In this document: positions 10,486 to 21,230 of the stretch, one piece after another
How the letters are laid out: each line of letters starts with the position of its first letter
How positions within the stretch are numbered: position 1 is the stretch's first letter
Origin: Cordia subcordata
Taxonomy: Eukaryota; Streptophyta; Magnoliopsida; Boraginales; Cordiaceae
Assembly (NCBI GenBank): GCA_028554755.1
Contig: JAPTOF010000006.1
Span: forward strand, 15,313,001-15,377,000
Reading direction: 5' to 3'
Length of the DNA: 64,000 bases
Made by a program: the position numbers and the translations under genes
The notes under the pieces: model-generated
Seen by the model: the letters and a program-made list of their open reading frames with translations, nothing else
What the model was told of the DNA's origin: nothing
Databases searched by the model: none

Positions 10486-12699
10486 CCCGATAATTGAAAC
10501 TTTGGGTAAAGGTTAAATTATATTATGTGTACTAAATTAATTTTTTGCTCTTAAAATTATTTCGCAAAAATGAATGACTTCCTACGACGCACCTACCTTG
10601 GACTTTCATGCCGCCTATATTTCTGGCGGCAAATTTATTCCTTTCAGGACTAATTATTTTCTTTAAAAAAATCTTATCCTGTATTTTTTATTTTATTTTT
10701 TCTGGTCAATGTTGTACGCGTATATTGGATAAACAAAATTTGCATTGAACTCGTCGGGGATGCAAACAATTTTTTTAGGTGTTTGTACAAATGATGGTGC
10801 CATAATTTTCCACATCCGTTGGATAAAAGCTTTGAAAAGTCAAAGCCTTATGATGAACTTCTAGAATGAATATTTTGTCGTGAGTCTCGCCTAACAGTGT
10901 ATATTTATATTATATCAACCATGTAGATTTATAAAAAATAATAATAATAAATAAATAAAATAAAAAATAAAAAAATAAAAACCATGTAGATTTATATCAC
11001 ATCAATCGTTTGTGTTATGATTTTATCATTAACGATTACATAAATTTGAAAAAATTAAAAAAATCATTTTTCCATAAAAGACATACACCCAAATCCCATA
11101 GCGCCTGTTTGGCATAGGTCTCTCTTTCTGTATTTTTTAATCATCTTATAACCATAATACATTCATATTCAAATACTAACCATAACTATTAATATTTATT
11201 TGATTGATATAATGATACACCTTACCTATTTTGCTTAATAAATTTATATAATTAAAGACAATAACCAAACGTAACTAATTACAAATCACAAAATACAAAA
11301 GCTAGCAACAAAATCAAATTGACAATAAACGACATAGGTTTTTCTAGGATTTGGATCCCCTCCAAACTAAAGTTTAATTCTAACATTATATCTCAACTAT
11401 TTATTTTACTCAAAAAATCTAAGATTTTACTTTACCTCTCGTGATTTGAAATATAAAAAATAAAATAATTGGTTCGAATGTATTGATAGAAAGTTAGAAG
11501 AAATATTAGTTGAGAAAAGATCATGATCCGTTTTTTTGTTGCACCCGTTGAAGTTAATTAAATGGTCCCACGTATATGAGAATTTACTATTTTTTAATCA
11601 TTCTCTTATTAAATATAGCCCATCTTTTAAAAAAAAGAATGGTTAAAAAACATAAATTTAAAAGCTGATTGAGAATTGTAAATATTTATATCAATAAATA
11701 TGTTAATTTAATTTTAAAGGGTGCATTGTCACCTCTTAAAAGACCCAACTACATATATAAACATTGAGGGCAAGCTAGAGGTTTGCAATATAAATGAAGA
11801 ATATAAAATAAAGAAACAAACCTACAGCAGACTTCAACTAAACTTTTTAACATTTGACAAAAATCGTGAAACAGTGAATGAAAATAGTCTGTGAGAACTC
11901 TATTATAGAATTTTGGAATATGTAACTTACTGTTGAAAAATATGATGGAGTGATTTATCTATAATCTAGATTTAATTTTATTCACGAACTTTCTAATTTC
12001 TAAACAACCAAAAGAGGCTTCTAGTGACTACCTTTTTTGGTCATTAAACTATAAGAATTGGTCACTACACTGTCATTGTGACCCATTTGTGACTAAATTT
12101 GTTAATTAAAAGGACTCGTCACCAATCATTGGTGACTAATAAGATTCATTATGCATAATCTAGATTCGATTTTCAAATTCATGAATTTTCCAATTCATAC
12201 ACTACAAAAAGAAATGGCTTTGGTGACTAATTTTACCATCATTAAATAATAAAAATTAATCAATAAACTGAAATTGTGACTGGATAGACATTAATGACTT
12301 ATTAATTCGGTCTCAATTATTTGGTTACTAATTGTCACAAAACGGCTAGTCAAAATATTGAGGGATATGTGTTTTCCTAATTTCAAACATGTTGTATGAA
12401 AAATTATAAGATAGGGAAAGGAGAAAAACTTAATTGAGTAGAAAACAAATTAGGCAAGATACATTTATGAAGCTTTCCCCTACAAGTGCAGATAGACTCC
12501 TAAAAACACTATTTCCAAGATACAATACCAAACACTAAAAATTTAGTATGGCCAGTATGAACTTAGTTAAGGAAATGTGGTTGTAGAATCACAATTTTCG
12601 GACATGAAAGCAATGTCTGCGTTATGATTTGGATAGGTGTTGTTTCATAATTTCACATTTTGATTTACATTCTTTTGATATACTTTCTGTAATGTTATT
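10061..12699. other. AT-rich intergenic DNA without recognisable genes
   Basis: Contains a (TA)n tract at about 10448-10482, A-rich low-complexity DNA at 10935-10980 flanked by two copies of AACCATGTAGATTTATA, and a CACTA-type end near 12200 (separate entry). No long open frame or familiar domain was seen on either strand. Confidence 0.6.
12200..12360. mobile_element. CACTA-like terminus fragment
   Basis: CACTACAAAAAGAAATGG at 12200 is a typical start of plant CACTA elements. It is followed by repeated GTGACTAATT-like motifs; similar motifs also occur upstream at 12020-12150. No opposite end or target duplication was identified. Confidence 0.35.
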
Positions 12700-12705
12700 C
12701 TCTTT

Positions 12706-13072
12706 ATGCATGACCTTGGATTTGGGGGTTTATTGAAACTCAATCTCAAGGTGTTAATGAAATCGTTGTGCAAATGGATTATAGATAAGTTTGATCTGGC
12801 AACTGCCACAATGGTGATACATCGCTATTCGATTAGGATTGAGGTAGCTCATGTTGAGTTCGAAGTCTTTGTCAATTTAATTCCGGTTGCTTGTTTGAGA
12901 GGACCAAGACTTGCGATACATTTGGGATGATTTTCCAAGAATACGTTGTATCTTTTGCTTGTGGACATTTATTGTGCCCCACCATTGAGCTTGTGGCCAA
13001 GAAGGAGTTGCTATGCACCGTGAATGATACTAATACTGTATCAAGTAATTGGGCACAATATGTGCTCGGATA
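12706..13072 (+). pseudogene. fragment of a Ulp1-associated plant transposon protein
   Basis: Two overlapping frames give a run like IGFG-type DLGFGGLLKLNLKV, CKWIIDKFDLATATMVI, then (after a frame change near 12900) VVSFACGHLLCPTIELVAKK and NWAQYVLG. This pattern is found in the region upstream of C48/Ulp1 peptidase domains in plant transposon-associated proteins (PTHR34835-like). The peptidase itself is not seen, so this is a small decayed piece. Confidence 0.5.
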
Positions 13073-13149
13073 GTTATGTTATGGCATTTAGCGTTCAAGA
13101 CATTTAGAATCCATTTGGTACGATGAAATGGATTAAAAAGGAAAAGACG

Positions 13150-13430
13150 TGTTAACATAATAAATAAATAGATTAATATTTTTTTTATAAGTTTAAGTTT
13201 TTAGATGAGGTGAAAACTCAAGATGGTATTAGATGAGTTTTTACAAACCAAACAATATCAAGTTTGATTCTCACAGTTACCCATGTAAAAAAATATATTA
13301 AATTGTCTACGTACGAGCTTTAAACAAATTAAGTTGCATGTGAGGGAGCATGTTAACACAATAACAAATAAGCCAATATTCTTTTTATAAGTTTAAACTT
13401 TTAGATGAGGTGGTAACTCAAGAAAACGTT
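13150..13430. repeat. diverged direct repeat
   Basis: About 80 bp around 13150-13230 (GTTAACATAATAAATAAATA ... TTTTAGATGAGGTGAAAAC) recurs at 13348-13430 with GTTAACACAATAACAAATAA ... TTTTAGATGAGGTGGTAAC. It looks like two copies of one dispersed repeat. Confidence 0.65.
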
Positions 13431-13993
13431 CCAACTTCTGTTTTTCTTTCTTTTGTTTGGTTAGACAAAGTGAAATTAGAAAGCCTATTCCATGAGAGAC
13501 CCTTCCCAAGAAAATGTTGGAAAACATATTCCTCACTAGGGAAGGGCTTTTCAACATAACTTGGAAAACATAAAAAATGATTTATTTCTTCTATATCATA
13601 AATTCATGTTTATGGTCTTTTTCTTCAATTGAAACCCTCTACCTTTCGCAAGACTACAATAGGTACTTTATCTATTTAAATTTGCTTCTCTCTCTTCAAT
13701 TTTCAAAATTCATTAATTAATCTTGTGTTTTTAACTAATAATTTTTGCTTTACTTGCGGCTCATATAAGTTGGGAAATAAGAAAATTTGGAATTAATTTC
13801 AACTATACCACATAGCAATATATATATATATATATATGTTGTGTAGATATGTTAATGCGTATAAATGATTCTTTACTGTTACATATGCTTAGCTTGTCTG
13901 ATGTAGGAATTAGGAAGTATAAGAAATAATATATTAATTGGTCTATATGTGTGTACATTTAGATAATCTTTTATATGATAAACAGTTGAGGTT

Positions 13994-14013
13994 ACCCGTG
14001 CACATGCACGGGT
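13994..14013. repeat. perfect short hairpin, Helitron-3'-end-like
   Basis: ACCCGTGCA-CA-TGCACGGGT: a 9-bp stem with a 2-base loop. GC-rich hairpins like this mark Helitron 3' ends, but the CTRR that should follow is not present on either strand. Confidence 0.5.
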
Positions 14014-15096
14014 GGGCCCAAGAAATGTTAAAAAATAGTATAAAATACAATATAAATAATATATATTACAAAAAATAATTTTATCAAAGTTTAATTGATA
14101 TAATTCAAGAAGAAACATATACATAGATTTTTGTGTTCTTAAAGAAATGAGATATGTAATTCATTTAGAAATGACTTTTCAAAAATGCATTTTTATATAA
14201 CTTTTTTAAACATTATATTTCCTTGAGAAATGCAGCCGACTTTCAATTTTTTTTTTTAAATCAATCTAAATACTTATCATAAAAAAAAAAAGAAGGAAGA
14301 TGCGTTATAATAAGTATAAAATATATTAGGTAAATATAACTTTCCACAAATTTTCTTTTTCATTTTTCTTCGAAAGGGACACATTTATATAAAATTTGTG
14401 CACTGATCGTGTGAGTCATGCTTCAAACCAACCAAAAGAATACTTAATTTTAGCATCCCAACAGTCTGCAGTGTAATATAACCTCTTTTTCTTGGAAAAT
14501 ACATCAATCAAATGCTACTATGCATATGAAAAAGAGAAAGAAAATTTTCAAATAAATTAAAGTTTGGGTTTGACAAGCAAGCTAGAAAATTAAGAATTCA
14601 CATTACCTAGCCTTGCACACATTTTGAGTTCAGTAAATTCATGCCACAGAAAAACTCCAAGTCTAAAGTAAGTTCATAACCTCATTTTTAAAAGCTTGAC
14701 CAATCTGAGCATTAGCAAAAGGCAGCTTATTCTCATTGTAACAATAGAGATCCTTAAAATAACAAATTTGTCTTGTGCTATTTCAGGACACATATACCTT
14801 GCACAAAATCATATAGTAACGTCAACAACCTTACAGAATTAAATAACTAAAACTGAGGACAGATTGTTCAGTAGCAAATAGCTTTTGTAGAAAGTATTAC
14901 TAATTGTATAACTTCCAGAAAAATTAAATTTGGACAGCAAAAAATTGAAACCCAAAAATCGCGCATCATATATTGCAGAGGGGAAAATGATAAAGCAGAA
15001 AAGCAATTCTCTCGTAGACAACATTTAAAGTATCTCTCGTCGCACAAAGCAAGCATAACTTTCTCGAATACCTACACAAATGAGATAATAAATTGA

Positions 15097-15249
15097 CTAT
15101 ATATTAAAAAGATTAGGGATCACCCTGGGATCAGGCCAAGTGAACCATTTGATATCTGAAACATCAAATTGAAACGATAACGATCCGAAAGAGGATTCTT
15201 TGTATTCCATACTCCATCTTTTTACCAAGTTCTTTAGTAGAGAGGTCAT
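15097..15249 (-). other. 50-codon open frame, possible exon, unidentified
   Basis: Starts with ATG at 15249 on minus and ends TAG at 15097. It contains SLSFQFDVSDIKWFTWPDP, which looks more protein-like than its surroundings. No family recognised and no convincing splice partners seen. Confidence 0.2.
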
Positions 15250-15267
15250 CTAAGACGACAAAAATAT

Positions 15268-15496
15268 GGGCTCGTTTGGATTGGTTTTTTTTAAAAGCAC
15301 TTTTTTAACAACTTTTGAAAAATAATTTTTTTGATAAGCTAAAAATTTTGGCTTCTACAAAAAGCTACATTTGAGCTTTTTTCCAGAGTTTCAACTTGTT
15401 TGGAAACTAAATCAAGTAGTTATTATAGATGTAATATAACTTTTTCAGGAAAAAAAATATTTTTTTTTGAAAAAAAAAATTAATCAAAACAAGCCC
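15268..15496. mobile_element. short MITE with GGGCTYGTTTKGATT ends
   Basis: Left end GGGCTCGTTTGGATTGG, right end (reverse complement) GGGCTTGTTTTGATTAA, 229 bp, AT-rich interior. This resembles hAT-type MITEs. An 8-bp target duplication was looked for and not seen. Confidence 0.5.
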
Positions 15497-16621
15497 TGTG
15501 TTTTAATTCTGAAACCTTTTTGAAACACAATTGTAAAGTCCTTCTCAAGCTTCTCACCTTGATAATATGTTCCAGTATTCTCATCCTCACCAATAAGGGG
15601 CCATAAATCCAATGGAAGCAATAAATTGCACTCAAACTATTTCGACAACAATAAGAGACCGAGAGGCCATAGTTGCAATAGATCTCAAAGTTCAGCCAAA
15701 GTAAAATGCCAAAATTAGGAAACAAAAAAAAAAGGTGATCAATAGATACCCATGAAACACGAAAAAATAATCTCGAATTAGATTAATCGATAGACACCAA
15801 ATTTCATACTATTTCTTCAATCAATAAATTATATTCCCCTATTTGACACTATAACAGCAAAGGAAATTCAACATTAAGCGAAAGGATAACTGTTATACCA
15901 TTTTCACTTTTGGTAAAATAACGTACAAGTATATCCATGCAGGAGACGAACGACAAATTCCATTTTTGGACAAAATTGACCTTCAAGATTGCCTTTTAGT
16001 TAATAATGGAGATATGCTTAAGGCTTAAGCTTGGATAAAACAAACTCATGAAATCAATGAGTTACATAGATGTGGCAACAGTGATTTTTCTCGAGAAACC
16101 TTCATCTTAGATTGGCCGAGAAAAAGATTTATTTTTGGTATGATGTGTGGCAAAAAGGTACATGTTCATAAGCTGTGATGGGTCACTTGCAAATTGGTAC
16201 ATGTTCATAAGCTATAAGTTTGTGCTAAAATTTATGCTTAAGGCTTATTTCCACCAATACCTATTTTATGACATCAAAGCAACAGTTTATGAACATGTCT
16301 TTTGCATCAAGTGAAAAATGTTTGTAATTAGTGCAAAAGAACCCTTTAATGTCATCTTTGCGAATCCTATTTTACATTTATGTGTAATGGGTATCGGTGT
16401 GTTTTTAAGTCTCATAGCCATTCCGCTTTCCAGGTGAAGATAGAAGGCATTCGCCGTTAAGAAATACAAACTGAAAGAAATTTCCTTTTCTATAAATATA
16501 GACATGAGATTACAATCTAGCTTACCTGTCATTGTATGTTTTGCTATATAAATTGGTTCTGGCCTCAGTTAATTATATATATATACCACATAGCCATATT
16601 CAAGTCAATTGTATGCTTAAA

Positions 16622-17175
16622 TCTATACTATATTATATAGAAGAACCCTTTGTAATATAACAATGACAAGTGTCGCATAGATAGCATTCTTAATATCTTT
16701 TTATCACATGGCACCCTTACATTACATTTAATTGTGAAAATCGTATTTTATTTTAATGAGATTTATATTAATTTTCTAATTTATTTTAATATTTACATAT
16801 TACATTCCAAAATTATGACATGCAATGTGGATTGGTTGCAAATATCTATAGTAACTCTCCAATTTGGTTGTTATCGAATGGTGACCTATTTTAATTGATA
16901 TATTTTTTCTTATTTTAATCTTCTTCCCATATTTCTATACTGCTTTCTCTTAATAATTTTAATGTAAATCATTTTACCAAATGCTTTAATTATTCATATT
17001 TTGTGTTGTAATTTAACTCAAATATACATAATTTAATTATTTGAATCTATCTTTTTGTAATTATTTAAAAATAATAATGATACTTATTTCAACATAATGC
17101 CACTTATCTTAATTTTTTGAAAAAATGTTATGCATATAAAATAACATTTTGCTTCCCCCACGGGTGATTGACTAG
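16622..17175 (+). mobile_element. probable non-autonomous Helitron
   Basis: Begins TCTATACTATATTATA after an A (16621) and ends ...CTAG (17172-17175) before a T, the A|TC...CTRR|T arrangement of Helitrons. A weak GC-rich potential hairpin (CCCCCACGGG) lies just before the end. No Rep/helicase coding is present. Confidence 0.5.
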
Positions 17176-17209
17176 TAATTTTATATAGAGCAAACACTTT
17201 CAGAGTGGG

Positions 17210-17218
17210 GCGTGTACC
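17210..17218. repeat. left 9-bp target site duplication of MULE-1
   Basis: GCGTGTACC directly before the terminal inverted repeat. The right copy reads ACGTGTACC (8 of 9 identical). Confidence 0.8.
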
Positions 17219-17346
17219 GGATTTTTTTTAAAAATAACACAATTTAAATAATTAATTTAAAAAATAGCCTTATTTTTTGCTGGGTTTCAAAAGTAGCACT
17301 TTCGGTTTTTCAATAAACGAAATCGGGTATTCAAAAAACGAAAACG
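17219..17346 (+). repeat. MULE-1 left terminal inverted repeat
   Basis: Pairs with 24228-24372. The right arm has about 17 extra bases (a second AACGAAAA-type run) near its inner end. Confidence 0.9.
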
Positions 17347-17392
17347 TGCAAGATACACAATGCATCGTAACGGACGATATTTTGGCTTTTAT

Positions 17393-17511
17393 ATAGCCGA
17401 AATCGGCTATTCAAAAGCCGAAAAATCTGATGCAACGGCACAATTTTTGATTTGGCTCAATTTTTACGCTTTCGGTTATTGAATAGCCGATTTTGGCTAC
17501 TCAATAACCGA
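17393..17511. promoter_or_regulatory. subterminal palindrome cluster, left end of MULE-1
   Basis: Three to four palindromes: around 17403-17422 (TCGGCTATTCAAAAGCCGA), 17471-17490 (TTCGGTTATTGAATAGCCGA) and 17493-17511 (TTGGCTACTCAATAACCGA). Comparable sites lie near the right end (24055-24230). These are candidate transposase or host-factor binding sites. Confidence 0.65.
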
Positions 17512-17904
17512 TCTTTTTGCTATATAACCCCCCTTTCTTCTTTTTCCCCACCCAAGCTCTTGCATATTCCCCCCCCCCTTGTTTTACCCCACGTATTTTT
17601 AGCCATCAAACTCAAAATCTCGTACAAAAAGCTTCAAGCCTAGGATTTTGCCTCTTATTGTAAGGTTTTTTAAGTTTTTACCGATTTAAAATATTGTTTT
17701 TTACTTTTTTTTCAAGTTGTTTCATGTATATGTATGTTTCATATGTATGTATAGTTGTATATATCGTACTTATGTATATATTCATGATGTGTATGTACAT
17801 ATATGTTGTGCATGTTTATATTACGTATAAAATGGGTGATATGATTATTGATGTTATTGTCGTGTAGTTTAGTTTTAGATGTTGATATTTGAATCATCAC
17901 GTCG

Positions 17905-18004
17905 AAATTATTATTATTGAAATTATTATTATTATTATTATTATTACTGTCATGATCATTATTATTTGTATTGTTATTATAATTATATTTATTATATAAA
18001 ATTG

Positions 18005-18048
<44 letters not shown>

Positions 18049-18106
18049 GTGTCATGATCATTATTATTTGTATTGTTATTATAATTATATTTATTATATA
18101 AAATTG

Positions 18107-18137
<31 letters not shown>

Positions 18138-18260
18138 GGTATTATTATTACATTGTTATTGTTATTATTTTCAATATTATAATAATAACAATTTTGATAA
18201 TAATAATAGTAATTATTATTTTTATTATTATTAGTTTTATCATTATTATTGGTATTATTG

Positions 18261-18295
<35 letters not shown>

Positions 18296-18315
18296 GTTAT
18301 TACTATTATGATTAG

Positions 18316-18368
<53 letters not shown>

Positions 18369-18465
18369 GTATTATTATTTTTTATTGGTATTATTATTAT
18401 TATTAGTTTTATTATTGTTATTATTGTTATTGTTATTGTTATTATTATTAGTTGTAACATTATTA

Positions 18466-18498
<33 letters not shown>

Positions 18499-18640
18499 GT
18501 TTTATTATTATTATTATTAGTATTAGTATTATTATTAGTATTATTATTATCATTAGTCTTATAGTATTATTATTAGTATTCTCATTGTTATTATTGTTGT
18601 TGTTATTATTATTTTTAGTATTATTATGATTATTGTCAGT
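17905..18640. repeat. long degenerate (ATT)n microsatellite
   Basis: About 730 bp of ATT/GTT/AAT units with three larger sub-repeats (for example GTCATGATCATTATTATTTG at two places). It yields long artefact frames of poly-N or poly-I in both directions; these are not genes. It ends directly before the PMD coding sequence. Confidence 0.95.
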
Positions 18641-18662
18641 ATGAATTTATATTAATATATTA

Positions 18663-20680
18663 ACATCCCTTCTCGTGCACTATGCCCAGCATAGGACTCA
18701 TCTGATGACGAGCACCACATATATGAGGGAGGTCCGAGTACCCAGATGCGAGAAGCATCTATATGACGAGCCTGAGCATCCTCGTGTTAAGGAAGCATTG
18801 GCGACTGCAGGCTTTTATGGGTGCTATGCAGCCGGTGGGCAGGAGTTTTATTATCCTATGCTTACTACCCTAGTTGAGCGGTGGAGAGCAGAGATGCAAA
18901 CATTCCACCTGACTTGTGGAGAAGCCACCATCACACTGCAGGATGTAGCTGTTTTATGGGGTTTACCCATACAGGGTGAGCCTATGCCGGATATCGATAA
19001 GGCAGAACGCACGGTTGTCGAGTGGCAACAACTATTCCAGGATGTATGTGGTGTAGCACTTTCTCAGGACGCCATTAATGCGAGAACCGGCAAGGTAAAC
19101 TTGCATGGGTTGAGGAATGTATACACGTCGACGCGTCTCGAGGAGTACACCCAGGAGCAGGCTCAGCATCGTGCCCGTGTGTGGATATTCTCCTTCCTGA
19201 ACTGCCATCCGTTAGCCAACGCCAATGGCAACCTAGGAGACATGAACTGGTTGTCTGTGCTGCAGGCCTTTGGGAATATTAGACAGTTGAATTGGGGCGC
19301 TGCAGCACTTGCATCCATCTACCATCAGCTGGATCTATGTGCATATGGTGATAGAGTGACCTTATGCGGTGGGTTTAGTCTGATGTAGGTATCATATATA
19401 TTCTAGACTATATCTATAAAATTTCTATGAATAGTAATGTTACTAACGTCTTGGTTTACGTGCAGTGGTGGCTATTTGATAGATTCGATATTTTCAAGCC
19501 CAGACTTCATCTGTCGCCAACACGGTAAGTGCGGCGATCACACCCGGCAGAGGGCAATTGGGTTGGGTTACCGAGAAAGCCCCGTGATGCAGTATATCAG
19601 TAGTTGAAGGAGTTTCGAGATACTGCTAACGGCGGTTTGTTGGTGATTCACGATGCATTGGACAAGATGCAACCGGATCAGGTGCGATAAGCATATTAAG
19701 ATGTATAACTGCATATTACATATACTATTTAAGTTAATAACTATTTAACTTATGTGAGCAACAACATTGACATCACAGTTTGATTGGGAGCAGTTTGGTT
19801 TGTGACAGTCGATCCCAGCCCTACCGATGCCGTTGACGACAGAGGACCACATCCGAGGAAGAGAGAAAATAAAGGATCCTATTGAGATAGCTCGGTTGCG
19901 TGGTCTCTGGGATGAGCAATGGTACCGACGTCACTCTATCACCGTCATCGATCAGTCGTTGTCAGGGCAGACGCATACCGGCTACCAGACACAGTCCCGG
20001 GACACAAATCGTTTGGTAAGTAGAGTATCACAACATCTTCATGACTTTTGTAAAGTCTTACATGTACATATTATGTAATGTAATAATGATGTGCTCTGTG
20101 TGCAGGCTAGTACCATGGGTACCCTGTATCACCACCTGCAGCAAGGGTATCAGCAGCATATGCAGGGTACATTTTCTTCTGCAAGCTTCTGGCCAGAGAT
20201 GCACTTTGTGCTCGGCCAGATGCAGCATACATTGACACAGGCACAGTATTAACATGTGCTCGATACCCCCACATACTTCGATGTCCCGCCGCCAGTGCAG
20301 CCCCATTTCCCGACTTTATCGCAGCCGACACCGCAACAGCCCACCCCCACATGGCCTTACCCGCCGACGCAATGGACTATCTTTCATATTGGACTGGTCA
20401 GCCCATGCAAATGTCTCCGTTCCTCACACAGCCCACCCCGAGCCCCACCGCTCATTCAGCGCAGCCATTTTCGTCTAGCCATGGCGTTGGGGGGTCGTCT
20501 AGGTCCTTCCAGTACGCGTCAGGCAACGAGCCCTTCTTCTCCTTCATGACGACCCCATTCGTGCCGATTCGACCAGCGCACCCTGGTAGTGGATCTGCTT
20601 ATCAGGAGATTGGGCAACCCCCTGATGATACGCTGCGAGTGGAGGATTATCTTCATGACGACCCACAGGTTGAGACTTAA
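18663..20680 (+). pseudogene. plant mobile domain (PMD) protein of MULE-1
   Basis: Exon 1 (to 19388) encodes most of the PMD: HYAQHRTHLMTS, EHPRVKEALATAGFYGCYAA, FHLTCGEATITLQDVAVLWG followed by LPIQGEP, and SFLNCHPLANANGNLGDMNW. The related copy in MULE-2 begins MAARPTPCDTSLLVHY, so the first dozen or so codons here are missing or lie beyond the ATT array. A TAG sits exactly at the exon 1 donor (19386-19388). Exon 2 (19466-19524) continues with WWLFDRFDIFKPRLHLSPT. Later exons (about 19550-19680, 19787-20014, 20107-20680) are broken by stops and frame changes; the tail is rich in P, Q and S. PMD proteins are found both in silencing-related host proteins (MAIN/MAIL1) and in transposons. Confidence 0.7.
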
Positions 20681-21030
20681 CCGTCACAGCCACCAGTGGT
20701 GCAGCCAGACACACAGCAGTCCCAGGCCTACGGGCAGCAGGGACAGGCCGAGCAGGTCTAGCCCGACCTACAGCAGTTCCAGGCAGACACTCTGCAGGTC
20801 AAGCCCCACGGGCAGCAGAGACAGTGGAAGAGGAAGCACCCACGTAATCAGGGTCCGAGCAGGTGACAGCCCCCACGAGAGAAGAAGGGACACCCTCCAG
20901 ATTGTGGCACTGGACATCATAGGGCTTAGGTATCAGTGGGTGGTTTGGAGTGTATATGTACGTGTTACCGGAATACATTTTTGGCATTATTTATTTCTTT
21001 TTTTCTTATTATTATTTATTCTCGTTTTAC

Positions 21031-21230
21031 ATAATAACAAAGGTTCAATCACCGACGAACATTAAAAAATAGCAAAGGTTCAATCACCGATGAATATTAC
21101 ATAATAATAGAGGTTCAATCACCGATGAACATTTGAAAATAGCAAAGGTTCAATCACCGATGGATATTACATAATAACAAAGGTTCAATCATCGATAAAG
21201 ATGACATAATTACATAGTTTCGATCACCCT
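21031..21230. repeat. 35-bp tandem repeat between the convergent MULE-1 genes
   Basis: AGGTTCAATCACCGATGAAY recurs at 21041, 21076, 21111, 21146, 21181 and, weakly, 21216: a strict 35-bp period. Alternate units resemble each other more (spacer AAAATAGCAA versus TTACATAATAACAA), giving a 70-bp higher order. The array covers the 3' ends of both genes, including the last codons of the transposase. Confidence 0.9.

Larger units (their letters stand above)
13080..16621. other. AT-rich intergenic DNA, mostly unassigned
   Basis: Holds a dispersed duplication (13150-13430), a Helitron-like hairpin (13994-14013), a MITE (15268-15496) and a short open frame (15097-15249, minus). Otherwise low-complexity AT-rich sequence. 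A segment at 16011-16072 recurs at 24457-24520. Confidence 0.6.

Noticed and set aside
13994..14013. Helitron 3' end
   Set aside because: The hairpin is perfect but no CTRR follows on either strand.
17897..18553. 218-codon frame rich in N and I on minus, and a Y/I-rich frame on plus
   Set aside because: Both are readings of the degenerate ATT microsatellite; no gene-like composition.
21031..21230. CRISPR-like array
   Set aside because: The 35-bp units have no unique spacers and the context is a plant transposon; it is a tandem repeat.
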